From positions 4,340,001 to 4,404,000 of the forward strand of contig CM057224.1 in assembly GCA_029891385.1 (NCBI GenBank): DNA of 64,000 nt. The letters are read 5' to 3'. The notes beneath the pieces are model-generated. The model was given only the letters and a program-made list of their open reading frames with translations, was not told the DNA's origin and did not search any database. Below, piece after piece: positions 36,755 through 47,469 of this stretch (the stretch's first letter is position 1; each line of letters starts with the position of its first letter). Origin of the DNA: Erythroxylum novogranatense. Its lineage: Eukaryota; Streptophyta; Magnoliopsida; Malpighiales; Erythroxylaceae. The position numbers were made by a program, and so were the translations under genes.

Positions 36755-38399
36755 TTGGAATCAGAATTGGATTGAAAATTGGTTGAATGAAAATGGAAAT
36801 GGAAATAGAATTGGAAATGGAATTGGAATTGGAATTGAATGAAATGAATGGAATTGGAATTGGAATTGAATGAGAATTGAATGGAATTTAATTGAAATGG
36901 AATTGAAATGGAATTGAATTGAAATTGAATTGAATTGGAATTGGAATTGGAATTGAATTCAATTGAATTGGAATTGATTTGCAATTGAATTGAATTCAAT
37001 TGAAATTGAATTGGAATGGAATTGCAAATTGTTGGAGTATGTTTTGAATTGAATTGGAATGGAATTGAATTGAATTTGATTTGAATTGTATTGAATTCTA
37101 ATTGAATTAGATTGGAATGGAATTGAATTGTAATGGAATTGAATTTGATTGAATTGAATTGAATTGGAATTGGAATGGAATTAAATTGAATTGAATTGGA
37201 TTGAATGGAATTTGATTGAATTGGATTAGATTGAATTGAATTGAATTGAATTCGATTGAATTGAATTGAATTGAAATGAATTAGATTGGATTGGATTGGA
37301 TTGGAATTGAATTGAATGGAATGGAATGGAATTGAATTGGAATTGGATTACATTGAATTGAATTGGAATTGAATTAAATTGAATTGAAATTGGATTGGAA
37401 TTGAATTGAATTGGAATGGATTGGATTAAATCCAATTAGATTGAATTGGATTAGATTAAATTGAATTGAATTGAATTTGATCGAATTGAATTGAATTGGA
37501 ATTGGAATTGGATTGAATTGGAATTGAAATGGAAATGGAATTGAATTGAATTGAATTTGATTGAATTGAATTGGATTGGATTGGATTGGATTGGATTGGA
37601 TTGGATTTGATTGAATTGAATTGAATTGAATTTGAATGGATTGATTGAATTTGAATGGAATGAATTGAATTGGAATTGGATTGGATTGAATTGAATTGGA
37701 ATTGAATTTGAATTGGATTGAATTGGAATTGGAATTGAAATTGAATTTAATTGAATTGAATTGGATTGGATTGAATTGAATTGGATTGGATTGAATTAGA
37801 TGGAATTGAATTTGATTGAATTGGATTGGATTGGATTGAATTGAATTGAATTGGAATTGAATTGGAATTGGAATTGGAATTGAATTGAATTGGATTGAAT
37901 TGAATTGGAATTGGAATTGAATTGAATTGGATTGAATTGAATTGGATTGGATTGAATTGAATTGGATTGGATTGGATTGAATTGGAATTGGAATTGGAAT
38001 TGGAATTGAATTGAATTGAATTGGATTAGATTGGATTGGATTGGATTGAATTGAATTGAATTGGATTGGATTGCATTTGATTGAATTGAATTTGATTGAA
38101 TTAAATTGAATTGAAGTGGATTTGAATTGGAATTGGAATTGGATTGGATTGGATTTGATTGAATTGAATTAGATTGAATTGAATTGAATTGAATTGGATT
38201 GGATTGGATTGAATTGAATTGGAATTGGAATTGGAATTGAATTGAATTGGATTGGATTGGATTGAATTGGATTGGATTGGATTGGATTGGATTGGATTGA
38301 ATATGATTGGATTGGATTGAATATGATTGGATTGCATTTGATTGAATTGAATTGGATTTAATTGAATTGGATTGGATTGAATTGAATTGAATTGAATTG
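36755..38399. repeat. Pentameric satellite of ATTGA/ATTGG units, about 1.6 kb
   Basis: Almost uninterrupted units of GAATT and GGATT (with GGAATT and GAAATT variants) run for about 1.6 kb inside the hAT element, between its CT-rich leader and the transposase start. A consistent splice reading is donor GGTGTATG near 36290 and acceptor TGTGTACAG at 38433-38441, which would place the whole array in the leader intron. Open frames across it are repeat artefacts. Confidence 0.95.
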
Positions 38400-38446
38400 T
38401 CATTATGTACTGAAATTGTGTGTTATTCATTTTTGTGTACAGATAA

Positions 38447-40850
38447 ATGGAAGGAAGTTCAAATACTCCCGATCAACCTAGTTCAGAAAGATACAGTGAT
38501 CCAGCTTGGGCTCATGCTGGTGTGGTTCCTGGTCAAAAGAATTATACCATTTGCTTGTTTTGTAACAAGCATTTGAAAGGTGGAGGAATCACCCGATTGA
38601 AAAGACATTTAGCTGGGGTTAAAGGAGATGTGGAAGCGTGTAAAAAAGTAAGTCATGATGTGAAGTGGCAGATGAAGACATTGATTGATGAACATCAATT
38701 TGAGAAAGATAGAAGGGAAAGATTGAATCTTGAAATTGGTAGTGGAAGTTCATTTCCCGGTTTCCGTGGTGATTATGGAGATGTTCAAGGTGGAAGTGGT
38801 AGTGGTAGTGGTAGTGGTACTGGTAATGTTCTATCTCAGTCTCAGGATCCTGTACAATCTGAAATGAGGAAGAGAAGAAGACAGCTGCCTGGTTTATTTG
38901 CACCACGAACAACTCCTGGAGCCCAACCTTCAATTCGTAGTGCAATGTAGACAAGAGATGCGGCTCACAATGTGGATATGACAGTAGCTAGATGGTGTTA
39001 TGATACAGGTTCGTCATTTAATGCTTTTCAATCATATTATTATCAACCTATGATAGATGACATAGCCTCTTATGGTCCAGGATACAAAGGGCAATCGGTT
39101 GATGACTTAAGAGGTAAACTTTTGAGTTGTGCTGTGTCTGATATGAGAGCTTATTTGGCTGAAAGAAGAGCGAATTGGGGTATTAATGGATGCTCAATTA
39201 TGTGTGATGGTTGGACGAATAGGAGACAAGAGCCTATCATAAATTTTTTGGTTTATTGTTTTAATGGCTCTATGTTTTTAAAATCGATTGATGCATCTGG
39301 CCTGATTAGAAATGCTGATACTTTGTTTGGGATATTTGATCAAGTTGTGAATGAAGTAGGGGTGGAAAACATTATTCAGTTTATTACTGATAATGATTCT
39401 GCTTATAAAGCGGCAGGACAAAGGTTGCAGAGAACCTACAATTCATTTTTTTGGACTTCTTGTGTTGCACATTGCATTGACATAATACTGGAGGATATAG
39501 GAAATCCTAGGTATTTTCTTGTTTTTTATGAGACCATGCAGAAGGCAAAGAAAGTGACAAAATTTATTTATAATCGTGCATGGGTTTTAAATTTGATGAG
39601 AAGGGAATTTACCAATGGTAGGAATTTGTGTCGCCCTGCTGTGACAAGATTTGCAACAAATTTCTTATCACTTCAGTCTTTTCTTTTGTTGAGGAAGGAG
39701 TTAAGGCAAATGTTTACAAGTAATAAGTGGGTAACCTCTCAGCATGCTAGGTCTAATGCTGGAATGGAGGTTTGTAGTATCATACTGGAAGATAGAAAAT
39801 TTTGGTCGGCATCTCAATTCGTTATCTGGGTTTGTAAGCCTTTGGTGAGGGTACTTCGGTTGGCTGATAGTGAAGAAAAGCCAACAATGGATTATATTTT
39901 TGATGCTATGGAGAGAGCAACGGAAGCAATCAAGGCCAATCTGAAACATAAGCCATCTTTATACGAGCCATATATCTCAATCATTAATGAGAGAAGGAGA
40001 AGACAACTTTCTTCTCCATTGTTTGTAGCTGGGGCATTTTTGAATCCCAGTGTATATTTTAGACTGGATGTTAAAAAGCAAACTGAAGTTAGTAGAGGAA
40101 TGCTTATGACAATTACAATAATTGTTCTTCATGACTCAATGCAAATTGCTTTAACCACACAAATGGAGGCTTATAAGTACTCTTATGGAGATTTTGGAAT
40201 GTCGGTAGCTATTCAACAAAGAGGACTTCTTTCTCCAGGTATTACTTATTTCCTATTTCTTATTTGTTGAAATTTATTTATCAATTTATTTTGTTTATAA
40301 CACTACTTTTGTTTTCTTATAACTTGTAGTTGCTTGGTGGGATCTTTTCGGATGTAGTGTTCCAGATTTGAGAAAGTTTGCGATTCAATTTTAAGTCAAT
40401 GTGTGAGTGCAACTGGTGTGAACTAAACCTGAGCACATTTGAATTTATCCATTCCAAGAAAAGGAATAGATTGGAGCATAAGAGGTTGAATGACTTGGTT
40501 TTGTTCGTTATAATTTAAAGCTTCAGAAAGGTATGTTATTTTCATTATTAATTTTATATAATTTCTTATAATTTTTAATAATTAAATGTAATTGTTTACT
40601 AGGACTCTTAGTAGCACAAGTTGTTCAAATGATCCAATTACGATTGATAATATTGATATTTTGGCGGATTGGGTTTCAAGAACCCAATTTGGTTGATATG
40701 AGTGATTTGAATGTGAAGATGATCTTGGATGGGAAAGCATTGACATGTCATTTGGTGCATTAAATTTGAATGGTGATGATGAAGCTCCTCTCAATGATGA
40801 GGATTTTGTACCAAATGATCAATGGGATCAAGTAGCTTCAATGGTATCCT
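38447..40850 (+). pseudogene. hAT transposase (BED finger, DUF659-type catalytic region, decayed dimerisation domain)
   Basis: The frame from 38447 to 40270 is open except for TAG at 38948-38950. Residues 15-75 form a BED zinc finger with CLFC, then RLKRHLAG and a distal cysteine. A glycine-serine linker precedes KRRRQ, a likely nuclear signal. The catalytic part shows CDGWTN and ITDNDSAYKAAG (acidic residues of the RNase-H-like fold) and CVAHCIDI, the CxxH motif of hAT transposases. After an intron-like gap at about 40240-40330, the C-terminal hAT dimerisation region (CELNLSTFEFIHSKK) is present but broken by stops and a one-base deletion near 40500. An acidic tail may end near 40850. No active transposase can be made from this copy. 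Confidence 0.9.
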
Positions 40851-41473
40851 CACCATCGACGATTGAACTTCGTGTTTTATTTTTCCTCTTCTTTAATTTT
40901 ACTTGTATTTGATCATTGATGTTTATGTTAAATTATATGTATGTAATGTAAATGTAATATTTTTGTTTCGTGTTCAAATTTCTACTTAATTGCTTATTCG
41001 TCATCAACCTTTTGTAATATTTTTTTATCGGATGTTTTGAATCTTTTGATGTAAATATGTAATATTATTTATTATAATGATGAAATTGTATGATTGTAAT
41101 ATTTTAAATGCTTTCTATTATTCTTAGTTTTATAATTGTATGATGATGATTGTCTTTATTTTTATTAATTGTGATTATTATTTATATGTAAAATATTTAA
41201 AATTATTGTTATTTCAAATTAATTGTCATTATTATTTATTATTAAGATTTTTAAAGTATGGTTGATGTAAACAAAGAAACTAGTAAAGTATACTGATCAG
41301 ATTATATAATATATCAATATGGACTATTTTGCAATTTTAAAAATTTAGGGACTATTTTATAAATTTAAAAATCCCGAAACAGTGCTTTTGACCGAATCGA
41401 TACCCAGATAGCCTGCTTCAGTAGTCCAATCCAATACCGTCTCCCATGCAGTATTCATAACATTGGTTATTGT

Positions 41474-41802
41474 CTTATTCTATTTTTATATTACAGATAA
41501 TAACTCTTGTTGTTCAGTTTATTAATTAATTAGGAAAATTTTAAAATTAATAAGTTCTTATGAATTAAAATAAATAAATGAATTTTTATTTAATAATTTT
41601 TAATTAAATTTTAAATTCTTTGATAAATAAAGATAATATCTTTTAATTATATTTTAAAATTTTAATTGTATTCAATTTTTATTAATTTTATGATAGTTTA
41701 ATATTTTAAACCGTAAATCTCTTATTGCTGGTTTAACTTTTAATATAATTTTTAAATATTCACTTTATTATGCACAGGCTTTTGTTATTACTTCCAAAGT
41801 TC
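41474..41802. other. AT-rich DNA beyond the hAT element
   Basis: No gene, repeat unit or motif is recognised in this stretch, which is very AT-rich and leads into the left arm of the foldback. Confidence 0.4.
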
Positions 41803-42329
41803 AATGTCTAAGGTTGTAGGCTTAGGCTGATTCCTTTCAGTATAGGCTAATTCCTTTCACTATCTTACTTTGTTTTCACCTGCCGTCTTTTTCCTGAATT
41901 AGATGCCTAAGCCTAAGAGTTGAAAGTTGATAATGACACCATTAACAAAAGCATGCTCTCACAGGGGATTCAGAGTGTCAATGAAATACAATCCTCATGT
42001 ATGCTGAGGAGTTCAGAACCAGAAAATGTTCTTATGAAATGATCCTGTCAGAATCTTTCTTTTTTGCTTTTTATATTATTGAGAGATGTGTGGCTATAAA
42101 TTGTAAATTTTACTTTATATAGATTATACCAAACTTCAATTTTCATAGACATTCTGAATCTAGAAGTTAAAACGGCATTGGCAGGCAAATCCATTGCGAG
42201 AGCATGCTTTTGTTAATAGTGTCATTATCAACTTTCAAGTCCTAAGCATCTACTTCAGGAAAAAGATGGCAGGTGAATACAAAGTAAGATAGTGAAAGGA
42301 ATGAGCCTAAGCCTGCCACCTTAGACATT
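41803..42329. repeat. Inverted repeat (foldback) with about 170-bp arms and 175-bp loop
   Basis: The left arm (41803-41970) contains AATGTCTAAGG, AGGCTTAGGCT, ATTCCTTTCACTATCTTACT, CACCTGCC, TCTTTTTCCTGAA and TTAACAAAAGCATGCTCTC. The right arm (42146-42329) holds the reverse complements of the same blocks in reverse order. A 21-bp block, related to ATTCCTTTCAGTATAGGCTA, is present only in the left arm, and about 30 bp near 42165-42195 only in the right. The arms would pair over more than 130 bp. No flanking target duplication was recognised. Confidence 0.88.
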
Positions 42330-42564
42330 AAAATCAGTATATATTTTCTTGATGGTGAATATATATCATATAGACCTTAACAAATTTAATTTAAACTTGA
42401 GTAAAGTTATGGGATTTGGTCTTAAATGCAATTCATAAACAGAGTCTCATTTATTTGGGAGACTTTCGTCGTAGACCTAACAAGGGAACATATTTGTGCC
42501 TTATTTAGGTACAGGGATGTAGCAGAATGGAAACAACAAATCTGCTCTCCATATCACGTATTAT

Positions 42565-42637
42565 CAAGGACGGATCCACATCGGGGGCAAGTGGGGCCGC
42601 TTGCCCTCACTCAACAAAATTTCTGGATTCGTCCCTG
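42565..42637. mobile_element. 73-bp miniature inverted-repeat element, hAT-like
   Basis: The left end CAAGGACGGATCCACA and the reverse complement of the right end, CAGGGACGAATCCAGAAA, are inverted copies. Flanks are CGTATTAT and TATATTAT, matching at 6 of 8 positions, as expected for an old 8-bp target duplication. The inside is the GC-rich GCAAGTGGGGCCGCTTGCCC, which is itself nearly palindromic. Confidence 0.7.
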
Positions 42638-42835
42638 TATATTATCAAATGTTAATATCATCTACAACTTTTATATATTTCCTCTAAATTTTAAGTTACT
42701 GATATCATTAAATTCATTTTAATTAAATTTTTTACTTTTATGTATATTGGATGCTTAATTTTATATATTTGTGAAATCTAAACAAAAATTAAAAAAAATG
42801 AATTGAGGGATGGAATTTAAATGTAAAATATTTGG

Positions 42836-43243
42836 TAGCAGCAGCAAGTGCCAACTGTAATTGAGTGGTGCAAAATGTGGAGAATCCAGGTTGGAACATT
42901 GTGACATGCACACGTATCTTTTATTTGTTTCTTTTGTAGATCAAGTAGGATGCTCTATTCTTTTTCGATCATATGGTAAAATATTGTGCCAACTTCACAG
43001 CCACGGGAATAAGTTCAGATCTTTTGTCTAATATTATGGTGTCTTATTATGTCCAATAAATCTCAACCATTTATTTATGTGGGTTCCATATAGATCTCGT
43101 ATGAGTCCCGTAAAATAAATGACTGAGATTTTATAAGATAGAATAAAACAGGGTAATATTGGACAGAAGATCTTGTCTCCGTAAGAATATTGTTTCAGCC
43201 TGAATTCTCCACACTCAATTACAGTTGGCATTTGCCACTTCAA
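42836..43243. repeat. Inverted repeat of about 60-bp arms upstream of the thioredoxin gene
   Basis: Left arm about 42838-42896 has AAGTGCCAACTGTAATTGAG and TGTGGAGAATCCAGG. The right arm about 43186-43243 has the reverse complements, CCTGAATTCTCCACACTCAA then TTACAGTTGGCATTTGCC. The spacer is about 290 bp and contains TTTATGTGGGTTCCATATAG. The right arm ends about 475 bp before the thioredoxin ATG. Confidence 0.85.
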
Positions 43244-43632
43244 ATTAACATACACGCATTAGTTGAAAACACAGAATCTTATTTGACCTTTTTTATTAAG
43301 AAGAAAGAACAGAGCGTAAAGAATGATGTAATTGTAGGGATGTCGTGAAGTCCAGTTAATTGGACACCAGACCATCTACAAAAGGATTGATGCTGAGAGC
43401 ACTACTTCAAGCCGAAGTTCTCCTACTTGCAGCATCCAAACTTTATTGTGTTCTATCTCCATCCAATAGCTAGAGCTCAATTCTTTAAATAACCAATACA
43501 ATTGAGGAACCAAGTTGACGTGCTGTGCATGCATTATACTTCGACGGTCCATACAATGGCAGGTCACGTCAGGGAATCATATTCCCACCAAACGATTGTT
43601 GAACTCTCCACTCCATGTCCAACCTAGCTAGC

Positions 43633-43639
43633 TATATAA
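43633..43639 (+). promoter_or_regulatory. TATA box of the thioredoxin gene
   Basis: TATATAA sits 80-86 bp before the ATG at 43719, in the context AGCTATATAAGCC, which is a good spacing for a plant core promoter. A short leader of about 50 bp would follow. Confidence 0.7.
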
Positions 43640-43718
43640 GCCGCTCTCACCGGCCTGCTATGTTCAACCAAAGACATTTGTTTATTATTATCGATTCGGT
43701 ACAATCACCTGCTAAACT

Positions 43719-44332
43719 ATGGACCGTTGGCAGTTTTTGAGACGAGGAAGAACATTGAAGGTAAGCTCGTCGGATCTCCACCAATCCCATGTTGATTCAG
43801 ACAAAAACTCATCTGGGGTTGTAGTGGATGTGAAGTCCACAGGAGAATGGAAATCCATCATGGAAGCCTCGAAAGAGAAGCAGCAGCTGGTAAGGTCTGT
43901 TCTTCATTCGCAACAGTTTACTGAGATTTTCATGGTTCTGACTTTTCTATGCTTTTTTCTTTTTCCTAATGCTGAAGTTGGTTATTGAATTCACGGCCAC
44001 CTGGTGCGGACCTTGCAAGTTGATGGAACAAACTCTCCAAGAGTTTGCTGCTATGTACACAAACGTTGACTTCATCAAGATTGATGTTGATCAGTTGGTG
44101 GTAACAGTCCTCTTTCAGTTGCCAGACCTTGGTTTCTACCTTTTTATCTTTTGTTTACCATAAGATGATGAATTATCTGTCATCTAATCTGATACAGGGG
44201 GTTGCTCGTCAATTCAAAGTGATGGTAATGCCAACATTTGCTCTGGTTAAGAAAGGAGAAGAAGTTGCCAGGGTAACCGGTGTCAGAAAGAATGAATTAC
44301 AGGATATGATCGAGCAATATAGACATGACTAG
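43719..44332 (+). CDS. h-type thioredoxin with N-terminal extension, 3 exons
   Basis: Thioredoxins reduce protein disulfides using a CxxC pair. Exons 43719-43889, 43978-44100 and 44198-44332 give 142 residues. The active site TWCGPCK has C67 and C70, and the cis-proline is P110 in VMPTF. The order EFTATWCGPCK, FIKIDVDQ, then FKVMVMPTFALVKKG is typical of plant cytosolic h-type proteins, which are usually 110-135 residues. The extra first 40 residues are serine- and charge-rich, with no clear transit peptide; such extensions in some h-type members direct membrane or plasmodesmal association, but that is not shown here. The end of exon 2 could alternatively be at 44097, losing one residue. The gene converges on the DnaJ gene. 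Confidence 0.93.
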
Positions 44333-45252
44333 CTGCAACGTTCAGATGCCAAATCACCCCATGGAGATCAAGCACCAGAAAAGAATAAATCCCCGGAAAA
44401 TGAAGCTTCCTGCTTCTACTTTTGTCTTTTACTATTGGTTCTATTTTTACTTGTCATAATTTATTAGCTTTAATTTATCAGATGAGTCTGTTCAATAAGC
44501 GGAGTGCTGTTCAGCCTCTGTTCATAGGAATTTCACAATATAATAAGAACATTAGCAGTTGTTCCAGGAACTTGAAAATTTTACCAAAGGATGAAATGGG
44601 AACACTGATGAAACTAAGACAAATATATCAGGACGGCATTAACATCATTTATCACTACATGAGAGGGCATATTAAGCTGTATAGGTCTCATCAATACATG
44701 CTCTCCTTCCAGAAATACTTGAGCAGTAGTCAAAGCTGAGTTTCACAAAATAAAATGCAGTGGACCAATTTCAACCACAAACTTTTAATTCATCAATCTA
44801 ATCGAACAACACATTTTAAAAGAATAAAAAGGAAGATGAAATAAATCCCAAGAAAAACTTAGGTGGGAAAACATTAATAAGCTCCCACAATTTCTACATA
44901 AAAGCAAAACAGTAATTACTAACCAAATCTTTATAAAATCAGCCAAGTCATTGCAGTTTGTTGTTTCCCAAAATCTCAATATAAAGGTTAGTCTGCCCTT
45001 CAACCTCGAGCCAACGGACTAAAACCACATCTCTGGTGTAATAATTCCGATCAGATAGCAAGATCATTTGGCAATGACATGAATTAATCAAGCATGGCAT
45101 AATTTTTCAATAACAATTATACTACCATCAATTTTCCTTCCTATTATGCACAATATTCCTGTAAAGCTGGAAAACATATTGTATGTACATTCAACAACTT
45201 ACATGGACAATTGATGTTAATGAGCGAATGGAACCCCAGCCTTGAGAAGTTC
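44333..45252. other. Convergent intergenic region between thioredoxin and DnaJ genes
   Basis: It should hold the two 3' untranslated regions. AATAAA-like signals are AATAAAT at 44386-44392 for the plus gene, while the minus side has several AT-rich stretches near 45050-45180. The small frames at 44422-44739 and 44785-45003 show no family resemblance and are not called. Confidence 0.45.
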
Positions 45253-47179
45253 CTATATACTGACTCCACCTAGCACCCTCTTCAGATCAGATTTCTGCTC
45301 AGACGAGAGTTTAGACGGAAATTTGATATCAAATTTAATCTTAAGGTTCCCTCGCTTGTTTGGTTCCTTGGAGATAGGCATTCCTTCATTCGAGATAATG
45401 ATATCATGACCTGGTTTAATAATATCTGTTACTGGTACTTTAAGATTTCTCCCATCCAATGTCGTCAATTCAACTGTCTTTCCTATGAGTGCATCCAGCA
45501 AAGAGACTCTTTCATGAAACACCAAGTCATTCCCATCCCTCTTGAAAGTGGCATGGGGCTTCTCATCCACTACAAAAATAAGATCAGCAGGAGGAACACC
45601 AGGTTCTTGGTTGCCTTTTTCAGGAAATGTAATCTTTGTGCCCTTCTTCCAGCCAGGTTTGATATCTATTTTCAGGATTTCCTCAATAGTCTTTGGCTTA
45701 CTGCATCGAAGTTATGTTTATATGAAACACATAAGAACAAAAGAAGCCTGACCAAATAAATGAAGTGCAACTAGTACAACAAGGAAATCAGCACCTGACA
45801 TGACCAAAACATTCTACAATTCCAAGAAGAATAATCCTGTGGAAAAAGATTTCTCACTACGTGGCAAAACCTAAATAAATGTTTCAATCATGTGCAGCAC
45901 AACATGCGTTAGTTGATCACATGAAACCAAACCAGGTGCCAGCATTGATTCTTGTAGACAGGGCTAAAAACCAGTAATGAACTCCTTAGCAGTTCCAATC
46001 AGTTTCAACGTGGATCATCAATGAGAGTTTGCCAATATAAACACTAGTAACAAGAGTTTGCTTTTCGGAAAATACATAGGAATTACCATATTGTAGTCTG
46101 AAACATGCAATTAATTTCTAGCAACACCAATAGGAAAACAACTTGAGAATGTAAGTAAATTGGTCTGATAGATGAACGGTATAGGACTCGATCAAACAGA
46201 AGTTGAGCTCCCATGTCTACCAACTAGCTGGGAGCAAAGAAGCTGCATTGAAAAGACTAAAGACAAATGAGCCTTTAATGCCCTGGATAAACTAAGATTA
46301 TACTGGACCAAAATCACACAACAGAGTTTTCCGATAACAATTCTATCACTTATTTTTCTGACATACTCGCATGGTTGAGGCCACCTGATCCACCGCTAAA
46401 AAATACGTCCTGCATACGGTAAGAAAAGATTCCATAAAAGCAACATAAATTATATAATCAGCCCTCTCAATCGCAATATCCAATCCCATCGGCGAAACAA
46501 AATTGCTTTTAAATTTCCAGCATTCATCATCACTACGAGTCCCCGGTAAAACTACTATAACCTGGAAATCTTAGACAACAAACATAACACCAAAAATAGA
46601 CCAATCAAAGAACAAAAATTTTCAACAAACTAACCCAAATTCATCAGGTACAGAACGCGATATCTTCATCTTCCGTTTAGTCCCCTTGTAAAGCTCCTCC
46701 AGAGTACAAGGCAACTTGCTCTCAACAGCCGGCGGTTTCTTATTACTCCCTTGATCTTCCGCATCCCCACTCACATTTCTCTTACCCCGACTTTTTCCAC
46801 TCCCACCGTTTCCACCACCGCGTGATCCGCCAAAAGCCTCCGCGAAAATGTCCTCAGCGTCTCGGCGATTGAACCGAAACTTGGAAGTATTGGAACTTCT
46901 ATCCTGACAATTGGGACTACCGGAATTCGCTCTCGGTGACGAGAACTCATACACACTGATCCCTTCTTCGCCGTACGCGTCGTAGATCTGTCGTTTCTGG
47001 TTATCGCTGAGAACGTCATAAGCTTGGGAGATTTGCTTGAACTTGGCTTCAGCTTCCTTTTTGTTAACTGGGTTTTTATCGGGATGCCATTTCATTGCCA
47101 GCCTCTTGTACGCTTTCTTGAGCTCCTCCTCCGTCGCGTTTCGGCTCACTTTCAACAAGTTATAGTAATCAACGCCCAT
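45253..47179 (-). CDS. DnaJ / Hsp40 co-chaperone, DNAJB (type II) class, 2 exons
   Basis: Hsp40s deliver substrates to Hsp70 and stimulate its ATPase. Exon 1 is 46635-47179 and exon 2 is 45253-45700; the codon split across the junction gives GGT (Gly), and the total is 330 residues, typical for the class (about 330-350). The J domain covers residues 1-70 with HPD at 32-34. A region rich in Gly, Ser and Asn follows (about 105-150: [17 protein letters not shown]). There is no CxxCxGxG zinc finger, hence type II. The C-terminal substrate-binding domains run from [15 protein letters not shown] to GGVSI, with [19 protein letters not shown] and [18 protein letters not shown] visible. No membrane segment or targeting signal is seen, so it is probably cytosolic. 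The 934-bp intron holds no further exon that the frame requires. Confidence 0.95.
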
Positions 47180-47247
47180 TCTCTTTTTTGTTCACTCGGG
47201 AATCAAACTTTTGATGAAAAAGAGAAACTTGGAACCAAAATGGGGAG

Positions 47248-47257
47248 TTTTATAAAA
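47248..47257 (-). promoter_or_regulatory. Possible TATA box of the DnaJ gene
   Basis: On the minus strand the sequence is TTTTATAAAA, about 70-80 bp before the ATG at 47179, a plausible core-promoter position. A second AT-rich site, TTATATATGCG, is at about 47331-47341. No convincing heat-shock element (repeated nGAAn blocks) was seen in 47180-47470. Confidence 0.5.
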
Positions 47258-47469
47258 GCTGTGGACTATGCAGGTGTTGTGTTCCACAACAATTCTCCGT
47301 CGGCAATTTGTGGTGGTTCTCTGTTATCTCGCATATATAAATGTAAATGCGAGGAGAGAAGAGAGAAGAGAGAAGAGAGAAGCGGCAAGTCGGCCGTTGT
47401 CAAAGGATCGAAGCGAGTGTGAGTGGCACCGCATTCGAGTTTGCGATATTTTAATTGGGTAATGATTAA

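Larger units (their letters stand above)
35643..41465 (+). mobile_element. Complete hAT-superfamily DNA transposon, 5.8 kb, Tag1-like ends
   Basis: Both ends are visible. The left end CAATGGTATGGATACCG and the reverse complement of the right end, CAATGTTATGAATACTG, form an imperfect terminal inverted repeat. It is flanked by the perfect 8-bp direct repeat GTTATTGT at 35635-35642 and 41466-41473, the expected hAT target duplication. Ends beginning CAATG resemble those I recall for Arabidopsis Tag1. Inside lie a CT-rich 5' leader (35840-36270), a long leader intron filled with pentameric satellite, and a BED/hAT transposase pseudogene on the plus strand. The intact target duplication and readable ends suggest a fairly recent insertion, while the transposase already carries inactivating changes. 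Confidence 0.92.

Noticed and set aside
36700..38430. Several long Ser/Asn/Gln/Phe/Ile-rich frames on the minus strand
   Set aside because: They are the pentameric satellite read in one frame and have no domain or conserved start.
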